64,000 nt of DNA from Parietaria judaica. Its lineage: Eukaryota > Streptophyta > Magnoliopsida > Rosales > Urticaceae. Positions 33,878 to 45,508 of the stretch are shown one piece after another. The DNA lies in contig OX940869.1 of NCBI GenBank assembly GCA_954871525.1, positions 27,494,001 to 27,558,000 of the forward strand. The letters run 5' to 3'. Each line of letters begins with the position of its first letter. Position 1 is the stretch's first letter. Under the pieces are notes generated by a model. The model saw only the letters and a program-made list of their open reading frames with translations, had not been told where the DNA came from and did not search any database. The position numbers were made by a program, and so were the translations under genes.

Positions 33878-36800
33878 TCACTCGGGGAACCAGTCGTTAA
33901 ACCTTTGAGTCATAAGCTCTAGCTCGGTTGGCTCGGACTGTTGGGCGATGGTGGGGTTGCGGAACATCCAATCGTTCAACACCACCGCTTGCTCGAGGTG
34001 TGTGGGAGTTGTTGACGCCCTCCGGTCGTCGATTATATGCTGAGCCGAGCTGAACGCGCTCTCCGAAGCAACGCTGGAAATGGGGATGGACAGTATATCC
34101 CTCGCCATTCTCGCCAATATCGGGAATCTTTCCCGTTGATTCTTCCACCATCCAATCACATCGAACTCGACAGAGTCCTCGTCGATCCGCAGGCCGTAGT
34201 ACCGCTTCAGTTCTTGCGGTGCACCGTCCGTTTCCTCCGCTCGTGCCGGTGGCGTACCGGATCCCGATGATTCTCCGCGATCCAGTCTTTGCTTCTGTCT
34301 CCGGACAAATGCTAGGCCAGTCTTGGTTGGGCTTTCCATCACTGCCCTTTGCTCCGCCTCCACGTTGAACTGAAGGAACCGCCGGTCGTATTCACTGTAA
34401 AGTTCATAAAAAGCTTCATTAACAACCTTTATATAATCAGTGTAATCCACCCCTAAGTTTGTCCCGATTGCTGACATCAACGGCCCGAACGTAAACATAA
34501 TACGGGGATCCAAGATAGCACCGAAACAATACGAAAAAGGGGGTGGATCCCAATAACTTTTGAATTTTGCAACCATTCCCTCAATCATGGGCGAAATAAC
34601 AGGGTCATTTGCGAATTCAGAAAAAGTGTTTGTAATTTCGTAAAGACCCGAAAGACCATGATTCAAGGAAGGTTGTCTTTGGTTCGAAAAATTTAAAGTA
34701 ACAGCGTAAAAGGGTTTAAGGAATTGGGTGAATTTCTGGGCCGTTTCCCATTCTGCCTCCGTGATCCGCTCCGAGGCCTCTAGTTCGGTGAGGAGGAAAG
34801 CGCTTAACGGTAACCTCTGTCTACAAACAACTGAAAGCATTAGATATGTAGAGTTCCATCGTATATTGTTGTCTAAACCAAACTTATTAGCTTTATGATT
34901 GTGCTCTTTACAAAATCGTCTCCACCTAACGGTAGTTTGAGAATGCCAGATCCAATCGATAACGCCGCGTATTTTTTCAACGTGCCCTGAAATATTTCGT
35001 TCCCCCGTTCTAGCAATTAAATTAATGATGTGACAAGCACATTTTTTATGTAAAATATTACGAAAAGGAGAACCGGGCAAACTATTTTCTAAGATAGTAA
35101 TAGCGGCGTTATTGTTTGCGGCATTGTCTAACGTAATAGAAATAATACGATTTTGCAAACCCCAATCATTGAATAATTCTATTAATTTATCGGAAATGTT
35201 TTTGCCGGTATGGCGACACTCGAATGGTGACATGTTTAAAAGTTTTTGACATGGAACCCAATCATCGTCGACGTAATGGGCGGTCAGACTCAAATAATCG
35301 TTAAGACTCGGACCGCTCCACAAGTCGGTGGTGAAAGCAACGTTTATGTTGGACATTTTAAAAAAATCGACCAAATAATTTTTTTGCATTTTGTAAGCAT
35401 TTTCCATGTCCCTGGTATACGTCGTACGGGAAAACTGTTCGTAAGACGGATTAACCCTTTGCATGTATTGTGTATGCGCAGGGTTTTCCACCAAACTCAT
35501 CGGTGCGCCCGTAGACAGTAACCACTCGAGGGTCCATTTCCGTAAATTTTCGGTGGTAAGAGCACTTACCTGTGCTGTGTTTACCTCGTTACCGTCTCCG
35601 TAGCACGCTTTTTTATGTCGCGTCATGTAGCCGGTTCCTTTGTCCCCCAACGCATCGAGGGTTGTATGGCACTTCTTGCACGTGGCGATCTTGACTCGAA
35701 CACCGTTCTCCACCCGTCGTTCCTCGTGAAAATAATCCCACACCTTCGCTTTGTTTGGTCGTCCCCACAACAAGGCAGGAGGACTTTCCCTATTAAAAAT
35801 ATAAGGGAGAAAAAAGGTTAACAAAATAAAAACTGGTATTAATTTTACATGGATTAAATATTAATATTAATCATATTAATTAATTAAATTTCATATAGTT
35901 AATTAAAAGAGTTAACGAAATTAAAAATGGTATTTTCTATGTGTGGAAATCATTAACAAGCTCTTTTTGACGGAACTCCCCGAGGTTTCACGGCCAGATC
36001 GACTGGAAAGGATGCTATGATCTCGCTTTAGGCCCAAGCTTTTCTAGACAGAACTCCCCGAGGTTCCCAGGCTAGCTTGGAGGAGATTGCAAAGCAAACC
36101 TTATTTAAAAACCAATCTTTCTAAGACACCGTATTCCATTAAGAACTTTATAATAATCACCACACATACAAATTACCATTTTTAATCCCGTTAACTTATT
36201 AAATATCAAGAAAATCGTTTCTGATGTGGAAGATCAGTCGGAACCGCAACCACAGAGCATACTAAGACTTTCAAGATACGTGACAAATTAATTAAATAAA
36301 CTAAAATAATTAAACTATAATATTTATCGTAAAAAAATTAAACGAAATTAATTAATTAAGATAATATGATTAAATGATAATTAAATCTCAAGAAAATCGT
36401 TTCTGATGTGGAAGATCAGTCGGAACCGCAACCACAGAGCATACTAAGACTTTCAAGTGATTATTATTTAATAATTATTAATTATTAAAAATTAATTATT
36501 TTTTTTCAATTATTTGTTTTAATTATTATTTATTACTTATTAATTATTATTTATTATTTATTATTAAGTACTAACTTATTAATTAATAAAAAATTAATAA
36601 TTAATGAAATAAAAAAAGGATTAAAGGTTATTACCCGGTAGAAGGACGTCGACCTCGTCGAGGACGGGCAACGGAGGCTTCACCGCTATCTTGATTGGAA
36701 GGTTGAGGAGAACCGCGGTTGTACACCCCGACATTTGAACCACGGATTGAGGGCGGCGTTTGAAAGTCGTCGGGATCGGCATCGTCAGGACGTTGAGTTT

Positions 36801-37194
36801 GGTCGGGATCGGCATCTTCGGGACCTTGAGGTTTGTCGGGATCGGCACCTTCGGGACCTTGAGCTCCGTATTCGGCACCTTCCCGTAACATGAGATTGAA
36901 AAAAGGATCGTTATTTCCCCCCCTAGATTGAGCCACCGCGTCGACCAACTCTCGGGGCACACGTTCGGGATTGGCGTGGTGCTGGGCCAGCGCCCGGACT
37001 AGACTAGGTCTTAGAGACCGTACTCTATCGTCGGGATAATCTGGATTGGGAGGGGAGGGAAATATTTCTCTGGGTAGCATAACGGGAATGTAGTCGTCGG
37101 GACAAGGCTGCGATGTTCCCCCTTGTAGAAATTGGGGTTGCAAATTCCTGGCCGCCCTTCGACCCCCGGAGCTACCGCCGCTTCTTCGAGACAT
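33878..37194 (-). CDS. hAT transposase with BED zinc finger
   Basis: Exon 1 is 37194-36635 (ATG; Gly/Arg then Asp/Pro-rich, PDDADPDDFQTPPS). Exon 2 is 35789-33878. They are joined by GT-AG in matching phase, for about 823 aa. Exon 2 opens with a BED finger (VWDYF...CKKC...HKKAC). The hAT catalytic region contains TTDLWSGPSLNDYLSLTAHY. The dimerisation domain is at the C terminus (FDVIGWWKNQRERFPILARM, SVASESAFSSA). The protein would cut and paste the element in the nucleus. The 845-bp intron holds a 70-bp duplicated segment. All expected parts are present, so activity is possible. Expression is unknown. Confidence 0.88.
36206..36457. repeat. 70-bp direct repeat in the transposase intron
   Basis: TCAAGAAAATCGTTTCTGAT and following bases to ACTTTCAAG occur at 36206-36275 and again, essentially identically, at 36388-36457. 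Confidence 0.85.
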
Positions 37195-37719
37195 AATGAG
37201 AGAACTTTAAAATTTTTAGAAAATTGGAAATTTGGAACTTTAGAACTTTGGAACTTTGGAGATTGAGAGTGGAAAAAACTTGGAGAGTTGAGAGAATTTG
37301 AGAGAGAGTTGAGAGATTGTTGGTGAGGAAATGAGAGAGGAAGATGTGGTATTTATAGGGTTTGAGGAGAGAGTGGGGTGGGTGAATAATTATTGTGGTG
37401 GGTGAAGTGGGTGCATAATTGTGAGGAGAAAGTGGGTGAAAAAATATTGAAATTTGAAATTTTAGGGTTGGAATTCGAGTAAAGTGGGTAATAATTGTGG
37501 TTGGGGAATAAATTTCGGGTAAAAATTGTGTTATTTTCGCCACCAACACACACAACTTTTCACTCCCCTCGGATCGATGACGTGGCGTAATCTCAGGCAC
37601 ACGATCAAGTGCGCGGATCGAGCCCCTCGTCGTCGCGATTTCCCCTCCTCGTCGCGACTCGCTCTGTAGGCGTCGCGACGCGTCGCATCGCGAGTGACGG
37701 CCTCGTTTGTGCAGCTCTA

Positions 37720-37870
37720 TATACGGCTAAGGGTGCCGAGCAAGCCCGGTCCGGCAAAACATGTCGAGATCCATATATACGGTTAAGGGTGCCGAGTAAG
37801 CCCGGTCTGGCAAAACATGTCGAGATCCATAATATACGGCTAAGGGTGCCGAGCAAGCCCGGTCTGGCTA
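37720..37870. repeat. 56/57-bp tandem repeat in element B, 2.7 copies
   Basis: Units start TATACGG(C/T)TAAGGGTG at 37720, 37776 and 37833. The first overlaps the right hAT target duplication, so the transposon landed at the edge of this repeat. Confidence 0.82.
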
Positions 37871-38116
37871 GCAAGCCGAGAAAAATATAAAGAAAAGTAT
37901 ATATATATATAACATAAACAGGCGAGCAAGCCCGAAAAGGGCGAGCGGAAACAATAAGGAGGGAATCAAAGGAGGCCTGGCGAGGAAAGGAAGCGGTTTA
38001 ACAATATAACCACGCGAGGAGCCGAAGAAGCAATCGCCGACCGGGAACCAACTAGTGCCGGCTAGGGCCGATCCCCGAGACAATTATACTTTATTTTACC
38101 AAGTGTATACACTTGA

Positions 38117-38133
38117 TAAAATGGGGGACTAAC
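38117..38133 (+). other. Polypurine tract of element B, next to a 16-bp palindrome
   Basis: TAAAATGGGGGACTAAC directly precedes the 3' LTR. Just upstream, CAAGTGTATACACTTG (38100-38115) is a perfect palindrome. Confidence 0.6.
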
Positions 38134-38891
38134 TGTTATGGTCGTATTTGGTCAAATCCATCCTCAACACAACTCCTGTCGTTTGGTCCATAAACGACAT
38201 GAGGGGAGGCGAGGAAGTTTGTCACCCGAAGGGGATTATCCCCGAGGAAGAGTGCCCCCGAGGAGGTTCATCCACGAGGAGACGCAGCCACGCGAGAGCA
38301 AGTTGCGGCGAAGCATCTCATCACACCCGACGAGGAATTTCGTCATGATGATTGTACAGGGTCGAATGACCATTGACGAGACGTGCATTTAATGAAGCCG
38401 GCCTACTCACTCGATGAGAACATCGGCGACGAGGCTTGCAGAGCTGAATGACCACTGACGAGATGCGCATTTAATGAGGAGCACCTACCCATAACGGCAG
38501 CCTGCTCGGAAGTGACATAAAGTAAAGATTTACCATGCTGCCCTCCAATCACGCCAGGGAATGAATGATTAAAGAGAAAAAGGCGGGAAGGATGCGAGGA
38601 AAGGCATTGTAAACTCTATAAAAGGCAAGATAAGCCTCATTTGTAAAGGTTCGGAAAAATAGAGAAAAAAGGCCCGGAAAGAGAGAAAGAAGTCTTGTAA
38701 TAGAAAAGGCTAAGGAAATAGAGAGAATTGATGTTCATGATCCTTCATCTGTCCAGCTATTCAACGGAAGAAAACCGAGCTCATTTCGGAAAATATAATA
38801 AAACAGAGATATTCATCATTTACTATTGTTTATTTGTTATTTGGTGATTGTCTTTGTGACTGGAAAAGGGCGGTGAAAATCCCCCTCTACA
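38134..38891 (+). repeat. 3' LTR of element B
   Basis: TGTTATGGTCG...CCTCTACA, 758 bp, followed by the duplication GTGTT. It is nearly identical to the 5' LTR by eye. Confidence 0.9.
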
Positions 38892-39116
38892 GTGTTGACT
38901 TTCCAGTGAACCCTGGTGGATCAAACCCTTGACCGGCGTCACGGGTACAGATCCGGGTCCTACGGTCTATTCGCTGAGTCAGTATATCTGCCAGAGATAC
39001 AAGACTAGGGAATAGAACGACCACCTCACGGATCTAGAACCTTGGCAAGGAGGGAGTAGAGAGAGTTTAGAGCGAGGGTTTAGAGCGAGTTTTCGGGGGT
39101 CGGAATTGTTGATGTG
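38892..39116 (-). repeat. 5' LTR of A', second fragment
   Basis: AGTGTTGACTTTCCAGTGAA onward continues the LTR interrupted at 31356. It ends at GGGGGTCGGAAT, where an LTR of family C begins. Confidence 0.8.
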
Positions 39117-39855
39117 CAAATTCGTTCCTTACTCGGAATAATGAGGTCATTACTTAAATTTACGGTTCATGTAAATTAAGACCAAAGTTATGAATATAAC
39201 TGAATATTCATACATTTGTGCTTGTGAGATACATAGCCCAGAGGCCCAATAAACACTCAATTGTGTTTGGGCCCGAACAGAGCCAAAAGTCCCAAATGGC
39301 ATAAGCCCATTTCGAGCAGAGATCTCTCAATAGCGATGTGGGCTGAGAGCTTCCAAAGGGTAAAATCACGAGCAGAGCTCAATAACTATACCAACTCAGG
39401 CAAGAACTAAGACTTGGCTAAAATCCATGTACCATCAAGGCCAACGACCTGAATAGCCCGAAGTTCGTCCCGGGCAGAGATTACCATAAAGGGATCCGAA
39501 CAGAAGCAGATGAAGTACCCGAGCACGAGCAGACCAAGTCAACAACCTCGATTCAAACCTCTAGAGCCCGACCAGGAATATCGCCACGATCCGATTTCAA
39601 ATCCACACGACGTCGAGTCAAAGTCCACTACTGCGTAATTCTCTCAGAACGTGGCCCACGTGTCAGCCTGACAGCAAATCAAGCTCCGAACTCGAAGCCA
39701 TCACCAACGTACAATTCCAACGGGCAGAAATTAGAAGCCTATAAAAGCAAGAAAACAACCCTATCACACGCACGCAAGCATTTACTTCGAGAGAAAAGAG
39801 TGTGAGATTTGTAATTTCAGAATGTTTTTCTTTCATTTTCGATCAACTCGGAATT
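39117..39855 (+). mobile_element. Truncated LTR of family C
   Basis: It begins TGTTGATGTGCAAATTCG and matches the reverse complement of the solo LTR at 1444-2291 until about AACTCGGAAT. The last part of the LTR is missing and the sequence passes directly into the 3' end of a copia element at 39856. Confidence 0.78.
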
Positions 39856-39900
39856 GGCGTGAAAGACATGGGTCATCTTCTTTAAGTACAAGTGGGAGAC

Positions 39901-42834
39901 TGTTGGACATATGTATCCTTAAACAAGATATTTTATCCATTTGTAAAAGATTATGACATGTCATTGAAAAAAGATGATACTTATTATGTTAATCTTATTA
40001 TAGTTTCTGGTAGAGTAAAATAGAATGTTTGTTTCCATAGTTCATAAAGGATGCAGTTATGTTATTATTATCACAACAGAGTCAATGTGAGGAAGAATTA
40101 ATAATCATAATAAATGAACTTAAAATGTCCGTGACCTGATTAACTGGGTGGGAGCCCATTAATCGTATAAGGTCATTAATGTGACTAAGTGACAATCCTA
40201 TTCTGGATTATGTGTGTGTCACACTCACTAGAACTGCATTAAGTGTGAAGTGTCTTCATACTGGATTGGACCTGACTTAAACTCAAGAAGTTATCATATA
40301 AGACCGTCAATGATAACTTGTAGTTGAGTCACAAATAGATGATCAAATGGATATTATTTCTAAGTCCTGAATGGTCTTGAGTCCGAACTACTGGCTTGAT
40401 TGTTCTTTGATTTAACCGTTAAAGAACACAAGATATTACCGTTGTTCCCAACACTATTATTTTGGGAACATGATAGTCAGCAGTAAGGGTAGCTTGATCA
40501 TAGACATGGGCATCACACAGCTCTCTTCAGAGTCATGATGATTCCCTTGGTTGTCGGTGGTGATAAGTGAGAGGTACCCGTGCGCAACTTATGAATCGAA
40601 ACCATAAGTGGGTTACTCATAATATTACTGACTGATCAAGGAGAAAAATGCAATGAGAGGCAATACGGTAAAAACCGCCTGCTCATTTGTGAGTCATCAA
40701 GTGAAAGAATAATAACCCGAATTTGATTGTATCAATGGACACCCTGCTGTTATAAAGAGAATAATATTTACCGTATCACTAAAGAGTGCAGCCTCGGGTC
40801 TATAGTGGAATCACTTCGAGGTTTGACGAACAACTAGCAGTTCGTTGAAGCTTAAGTGATACGGGTCCATGGTCCCTAGGTTAGCTCCGTAACGGATGAT
40901 ACGTACGTGATTAAAATACATTCTGGATAATGTTTAATCATTTGGCTAGACTTATAAAATTGAAAGTCTTTGGTAGACATCAGACATTTTTATCGTCAGC
41001 GTGGCAAAAGTACCATATTTTAGTACACGAAATTAACTGATAAAAGAAAGTTATAATTTAGATTTTCTATCAGCACCATGTTGTTGGAAATTAAATTCTA
41101 AGAAACTTTGCTTTTTGAACCAAGTCATTTCGACTTACGGTTTGTGATTTATGGATTTTCAAAGTTTGTGCTCGGTTCGATAAACTATGAAATTAAATCA
41201 CATGTCACGAATTTAATGATGGTGTGGCACCATGACATTTTAATGTGTGATATTGAGATCAGGAATTATTAATATAATTTAATTATATTGATTTAATTAT
41301 TAATATCTAATTAATAATTAATTAATAATTAATAGATTTATATTAATAAATAAAAATATATTTAAATGTGTAAATTCGAATTAGGGTTTCATGATAGGAA
41401 ACCCTAGCTAATTAGAATAGTATGATTTGGTCTTTCCATATTTGCGGCATAAGTACCAAATGTTTTTGGTATTTTAGCAAATCCCTAAAACAATTAATCC
41501 ATTGAATCGGTTATGATTTAATATCAACCGTTGGATTAAGATAATTGATTTCAACCCTAATAATAATTCAAAATTGGTAGCTTGGTGATCAAGCTTAGGT
41601 ATTTCGAATTTGGTTAATTAATTATATCCGTTGGATCGGTTTTAAGATTTAATCTTTACCGTCGGATTAGAAATTAATTAATAATATATATATCACATAT
41701 AATTAAAAATATATAAGGATAAGAATTCGAATTAGGGTTTTGATAAAACCTTAGGATATTTGATTTTATCCCTAATTGATTTGATCCATTGGATTGGCTT
41801 TAGATTTATCTCAACCATTGGATCTAGATAATCATAAAATTCGAATTTATTATATATATATATATATAATTCGAATAACATAAGGATAAGAATTCGAATT
41901 AGGGTTTTGTTAAAACCCTAGAGTATTTGATTTTATCCCTAATTGATTTGATCCATTAGATTGGTTTAAGATTTATTTTTAACCATTGGATCTATATAAT
42001 CATTAAAGAATTCGAATTTTATTATATATGAATATATATAATTCGAATTTAATAAATATGAAGATAAGATTAAATATTTTGATCTTATCATGTATTTATT
42101 ATTTAATTAAATCCCCAATTAATTATATCCATTAGATTTAGATGAGATTAAATATGGACCATTGGATTAGAATAATTAATTATATTTAATTATATAAATT
42201 CGAAAATTAGGGAGGGAATATCTCCAATTCGGTTACAGTCTGAGCCTGTAAATAGGAGGCTCATTCTACACATTTTTCACACTTTCCCCAGAGCAAAAAC
42301 TCGAGCTCTCCCTCTCTCTCTAGGGTCTGCGAGTTTTCTGCTTCTGATCTCTTTTCTGGTTCGGCTTAGTGAGACGTTGTTCTCCGGAAGCTTCAAAAGA
42401 ACCTCAGTTAAAGTTTTGCGACGGAGTCCTGCCGGCGAAGCCCACGCTTCGGTACGAGGAATCCAGGAGAATATCCCGGAAGATCACGGGTGTTTCCCTC
42501 AGCACCGGCGGAGCCCTGCTGAACTTCAGAGTCCGCAGCCAGAAACGTTAACCGAGGTACGGCCTTATGCATTGGGTTAATAAATGCAAACATTTACCGC
42601 TTTCTATTTATTTCTTATTTCGACTATGATATTAATAATGAGTTGTGAATATTAAATATGTAATATTTATCGGATCTTGTTAAAATGGTTATTACCCGAT
42701 ATCCGTGCCGTTAGTCCGATAACAAGTTTTCCGCTTTAAAATAATTTTTTAAATGTTACCGGAACGGCTCGGAGGCGATTTTCGGCGTAATGGAATCGGG
42801 ATTCAAACCCTTACGGTGGTTTCCACTCCCAACA
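39901..42834 (+). repeat. Left LTR of the copia element
   Basis: 2934 bp. The candidate TATA box reads TGTAAATA (42247-42254), where the right LTR has TATAAATA. The 3' third holds tandem-like blocks around 'GAATTCGAATTAGGGTTT' and 'CCATTGGATT'. Confidence 0.9.
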
Positions 42835-42836
42835 AT

Positions 42837-42850
42837 TGGCATCAGAGCCA
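42837..42850 (+). other. Primer-binding site of the copia element (initiator tRNA-Met type)
   Basis: TGGCATCAGAGCCATGG starts two bases after the LTR and matches the usual TGGTATCAGAGC plant copia site at all but one of its first twelve positions. Confidence 0.8.
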
Positions 42851-44702
42851 TGGTTCAAGGATAAATTATTACGTAATTTACTTTAACGGTTTAAACAACG
42901 AATTATTAGATGAATAAATTAATATTTTAAAATTGAAAATTTTGAATTTCTTGATATTTTAAATATTAATTTAAAATTAGAATATTACCCGACCCTAAGA
43001 ATAACCGGACCGAGTAATGGGCCTGGATACAATTATAACCCAACCCGTGGGCTCTCGGAAAGGGCTGCCCTGGCAGCGACGCTGCCTGGGCTTGTCTGTC
43101 CCCGGGCCGAACCGAGTGGGCCTCGGTTACGGGCCCAGGAACTGCTGCCGCAGGCAGTGACCAGGGCAAGGGCAGGACGCTGCATAGCAGCGTCCAGGGC
43201 CTAACGGCCCAACCCGGTAGGGCAGGGTAATGGGCCTATAGGCCCAGCCCTATGGCAGCGTGCTGCCAGGGCATTTCCCGTGGTCGGGCTGGCCAATCTA
43301 CGGGCATGTGGGCCCGGGCTTAAGCCCGGAAGGCCCATGTGCAATTTTTTAAATTGAGGGCCAGATTTTTTTAATCAAACCCGTTACCCGTGGATTAAAT
43401 AAATATAATTATTATTTTTGAAATAAATAAATTATGAATTAAATTAATTATTTTTAATTAATTAAAAATAAAATATGGATGTTATTTCTGGATAAATAAC
43501 ATTGTCTTATTTTATAATATTCATAAAATTAAATATGGATATTATTTAATGCTTAAATAATATTGTCTTATTTAATATTAAAATATGAATGATAATTCTT
43601 TGGAATGATATCATTGACATATTTTTATATTTTATAAATAATTATTAATATGGCCTAAAATCGATTTAATGATATTTTTTTTAGAATAAATATCATTAAT
43701 ATCTAATTATAAATATTCATCATAGATATAATTTGTAATAACCTATTTTCATAACCCGTAAACATAGTGTCTATGTTTTGAAAAATTATTAATATGTCGA
43801 AAATAAGATAGACATAAATAATAAAGAGTAAATGTAAAAGTGATTATTACTAGTCGGAAAATCTCAACCATACGATCTTGTCTAAGGAAGAGGGAATCAA
43901 AAGTGGGGCCGGTTCACCATCCACTTCTGGGTGACCGGTTAGGACCCCTCCCATCTACCTAGAGAGAGTATGTTTGACCTATCACTACCGACGAAATAAT
44001 AAACACTATAAATAAGGACTTTAATAAGCCGAAATATAAACTTTTAATGTGTCATTAATAGAAAGTTTATAATAAGTTTTAAATAACCTAGTATTTAAAA
44101 AAAACGTTATTTTATAAAACCATGGCAAGTATAGAATAAATCAAAAAGGTCTCAATTATTACTGTCACAAGGTCTGCTGACCACACCGCCTCGAGTCACC
44201 TTCGTGTGACCACTCCTCAGGAAAGGTGTGCTTGTGGAAGGTTTGACACCGTGATAGTTCCAAAAGAATATGGGGACGGAGAAATCTTGGAAATGGACCG
44301 CGAGTCATCTTCGTATGACCATTCCTTAAGGACGACGTTTCCAAGAGGATCCCGAGAACCGAAAATAATGGGTTAAGCTTGCACGGAAGTTGGTGCTTCC
44401 CGACCGTCTATGGTGATAGTTAATAATCATAGGGAACTCGGTAGTTCTTGTTATGAACATTAATTAAGTTTATGACTAAAACTTAGTTTAACCAAACTAC
44501 ACGGTTGATACCGCGAGTCATCTTCGTATGACCATGCCTTAAGGATGGCAACGACGTGTACAGTCGGTTAAATTATCACAAAATAGTTAAAGGTTTTGTT
44601 AACGTTTTCCCAGAACATGTTTGCATCATGTAACTATTTTGAACCAATTTTTTTATCAAAAACTTTCTACCTATAATAAAGTTTAATAAGTTTCTTTTTT
44701 CA
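42851..44702 (+). other. Long leader of the copia element
   Basis: AT-rich apart from a GC-rich island at 43005-43345 with several hairpins, including a perfect 9-bp stem at 43175-43195. Three copies of a CGAGTCAYCTTCGTRTGACC motif followed by YYCCTWAGGA lie at 44192, 44301 and 44514. No gag or long ORF is seen here. Confidence 0.65.
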
Positions 44703-45508
44703 ATGCCAGTTAAAATGTCTGATCCGATTTACATACCAGATAATGATCAAGAGTCTGTAAACTCTTATTCACTTCTTGAGCAAAAATCTAAGGAGCCATT
44801 AACGATTTTTGAGAAAGATGATGAATGGTTCAAATACGATAGTGAGTACAATCTACTTGCTCACTATCTTGACCAATATCATCTCAAAAGTCAGGCTTAC
44901 AAGGATGTTATGCTTAAGACGTCTCATGAGGAAATTGAGAGACTATTGAAGAAAGTGAATAAAGTAACGGGACTTGGCAATGAAGCCATTGCAAAAGATA
45001 ACAAAATGAAGACTGAATCGAAAGCCGAACCTGGAAGAAAGGAAAGAAAAGTTGGTTTGTCGGCAATGTGTTTCCAATGCGGAACAAGAAGGAGAGTGAA
45101 GGGGCAACTAAGATGCCGCTTACATCTCAGTTCACCAAAGGGTAAAACCTTTTCTGAACATTACATTAGATTTTATTGGAAGAGATTTCATCTCAAATCC
45201 ATATATTAAAATTCTAAACATTGCAAACGTTTTTTTTTTTTTACAGAAGTGGCTTCTGCTAAGTTGAAAAACGGACATGAAGCACTATGCATTGAATGTT
45301 GGCTCAAACCAAGAGCAAATGGGCATACTATGTGCCGAGAACACTTGCGGGCTTGAAGAGGTAATGACTCTTCTGTTAACCCCAAATTAGTTTTTTATTG
45401 GAGAGATTTTTTCTCGGATCCATAGATTAAAATTCTAACAGTTTCTTTTCCTTTTCAGGTGGCGGGAGTTCCTGCGATGGGAGCTCAGTTGCTAACGATA
45501 GCGAGTAG
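44703..45508 (+). CDS. Unrecognised spliced gene with tandem CX2C-X11-CX2H motifs inside the copia element
   Basis: Candidate exons are 44703-45141, 45247-45360 and 45459-45508, with clear GT..AG borders, T-rich tracts before both acceptors and matching phases. Exon 1 (ATG 44703) encodes an acidic, Glu/Lys-rich region (about 120 residues) and then CFQCGTRRRVKGQLRCRLH. Exon 2 encodes CIECWLKPRANGHTMCREH. Both fit C-X2-C-X11-C-X2-H, which differs from the gag CX2CX4HX4C knuckle. The two introns share a 60-bp similar stretch, so an exon-intron unit was duplicated. TGA at 45354 ends the frame in exon 2. Exon 3 would add GGSSCDGSSVANDSE. No known family is recognised. It might be a captured host gene or a highly altered gag. 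Confidence 0.55.

Larger units (their letters stand above)
33296..37719 (-). mobile_element. Autonomous-looking hAT transposon, 4.4 kb
   Basis: The left end is TAGAGCTGCACACGAAC. The inverted right end is TAGAGCTGCACAAAC. The perfect 8-bp duplication TATACGGC lies at 33288-33295 and 37720-37727. Subterminal regions at both ends are dense in TCGCGAC/CGTCGCGA words, probably transposase-binding sites. It contains one two-exon transposase gene with no stop or frameshift. It is inserted in the 3' untranslated region of element B. Confidence 0.92.
31357..38891 (+). mobile_element. Ty3/gypsy element B, internally deleted, carrying a hAT transposon
   Basis: LTRs lie at 31357-32108 and 38134-38891. 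The perfect 5-bp duplication GTGTT is at 31352-31356 and 38892-38896. The 5' LTR lacks its last six bases and runs straight into integrase codons. Primer site, gag, protease, RT and the integrase zinc finger are therefore deleted. Without the hAT insertion the element is about 3.1 kb. Confidence 0.9.

Noticed and set aside
39112..39855. CGGAATT on both sides of the family C fragment as a target duplication
   Set aside because: The right-hand copy belongs to the LTR itself, since the solo LTR at 1444-2291 has CGGAATCGG at the same place.
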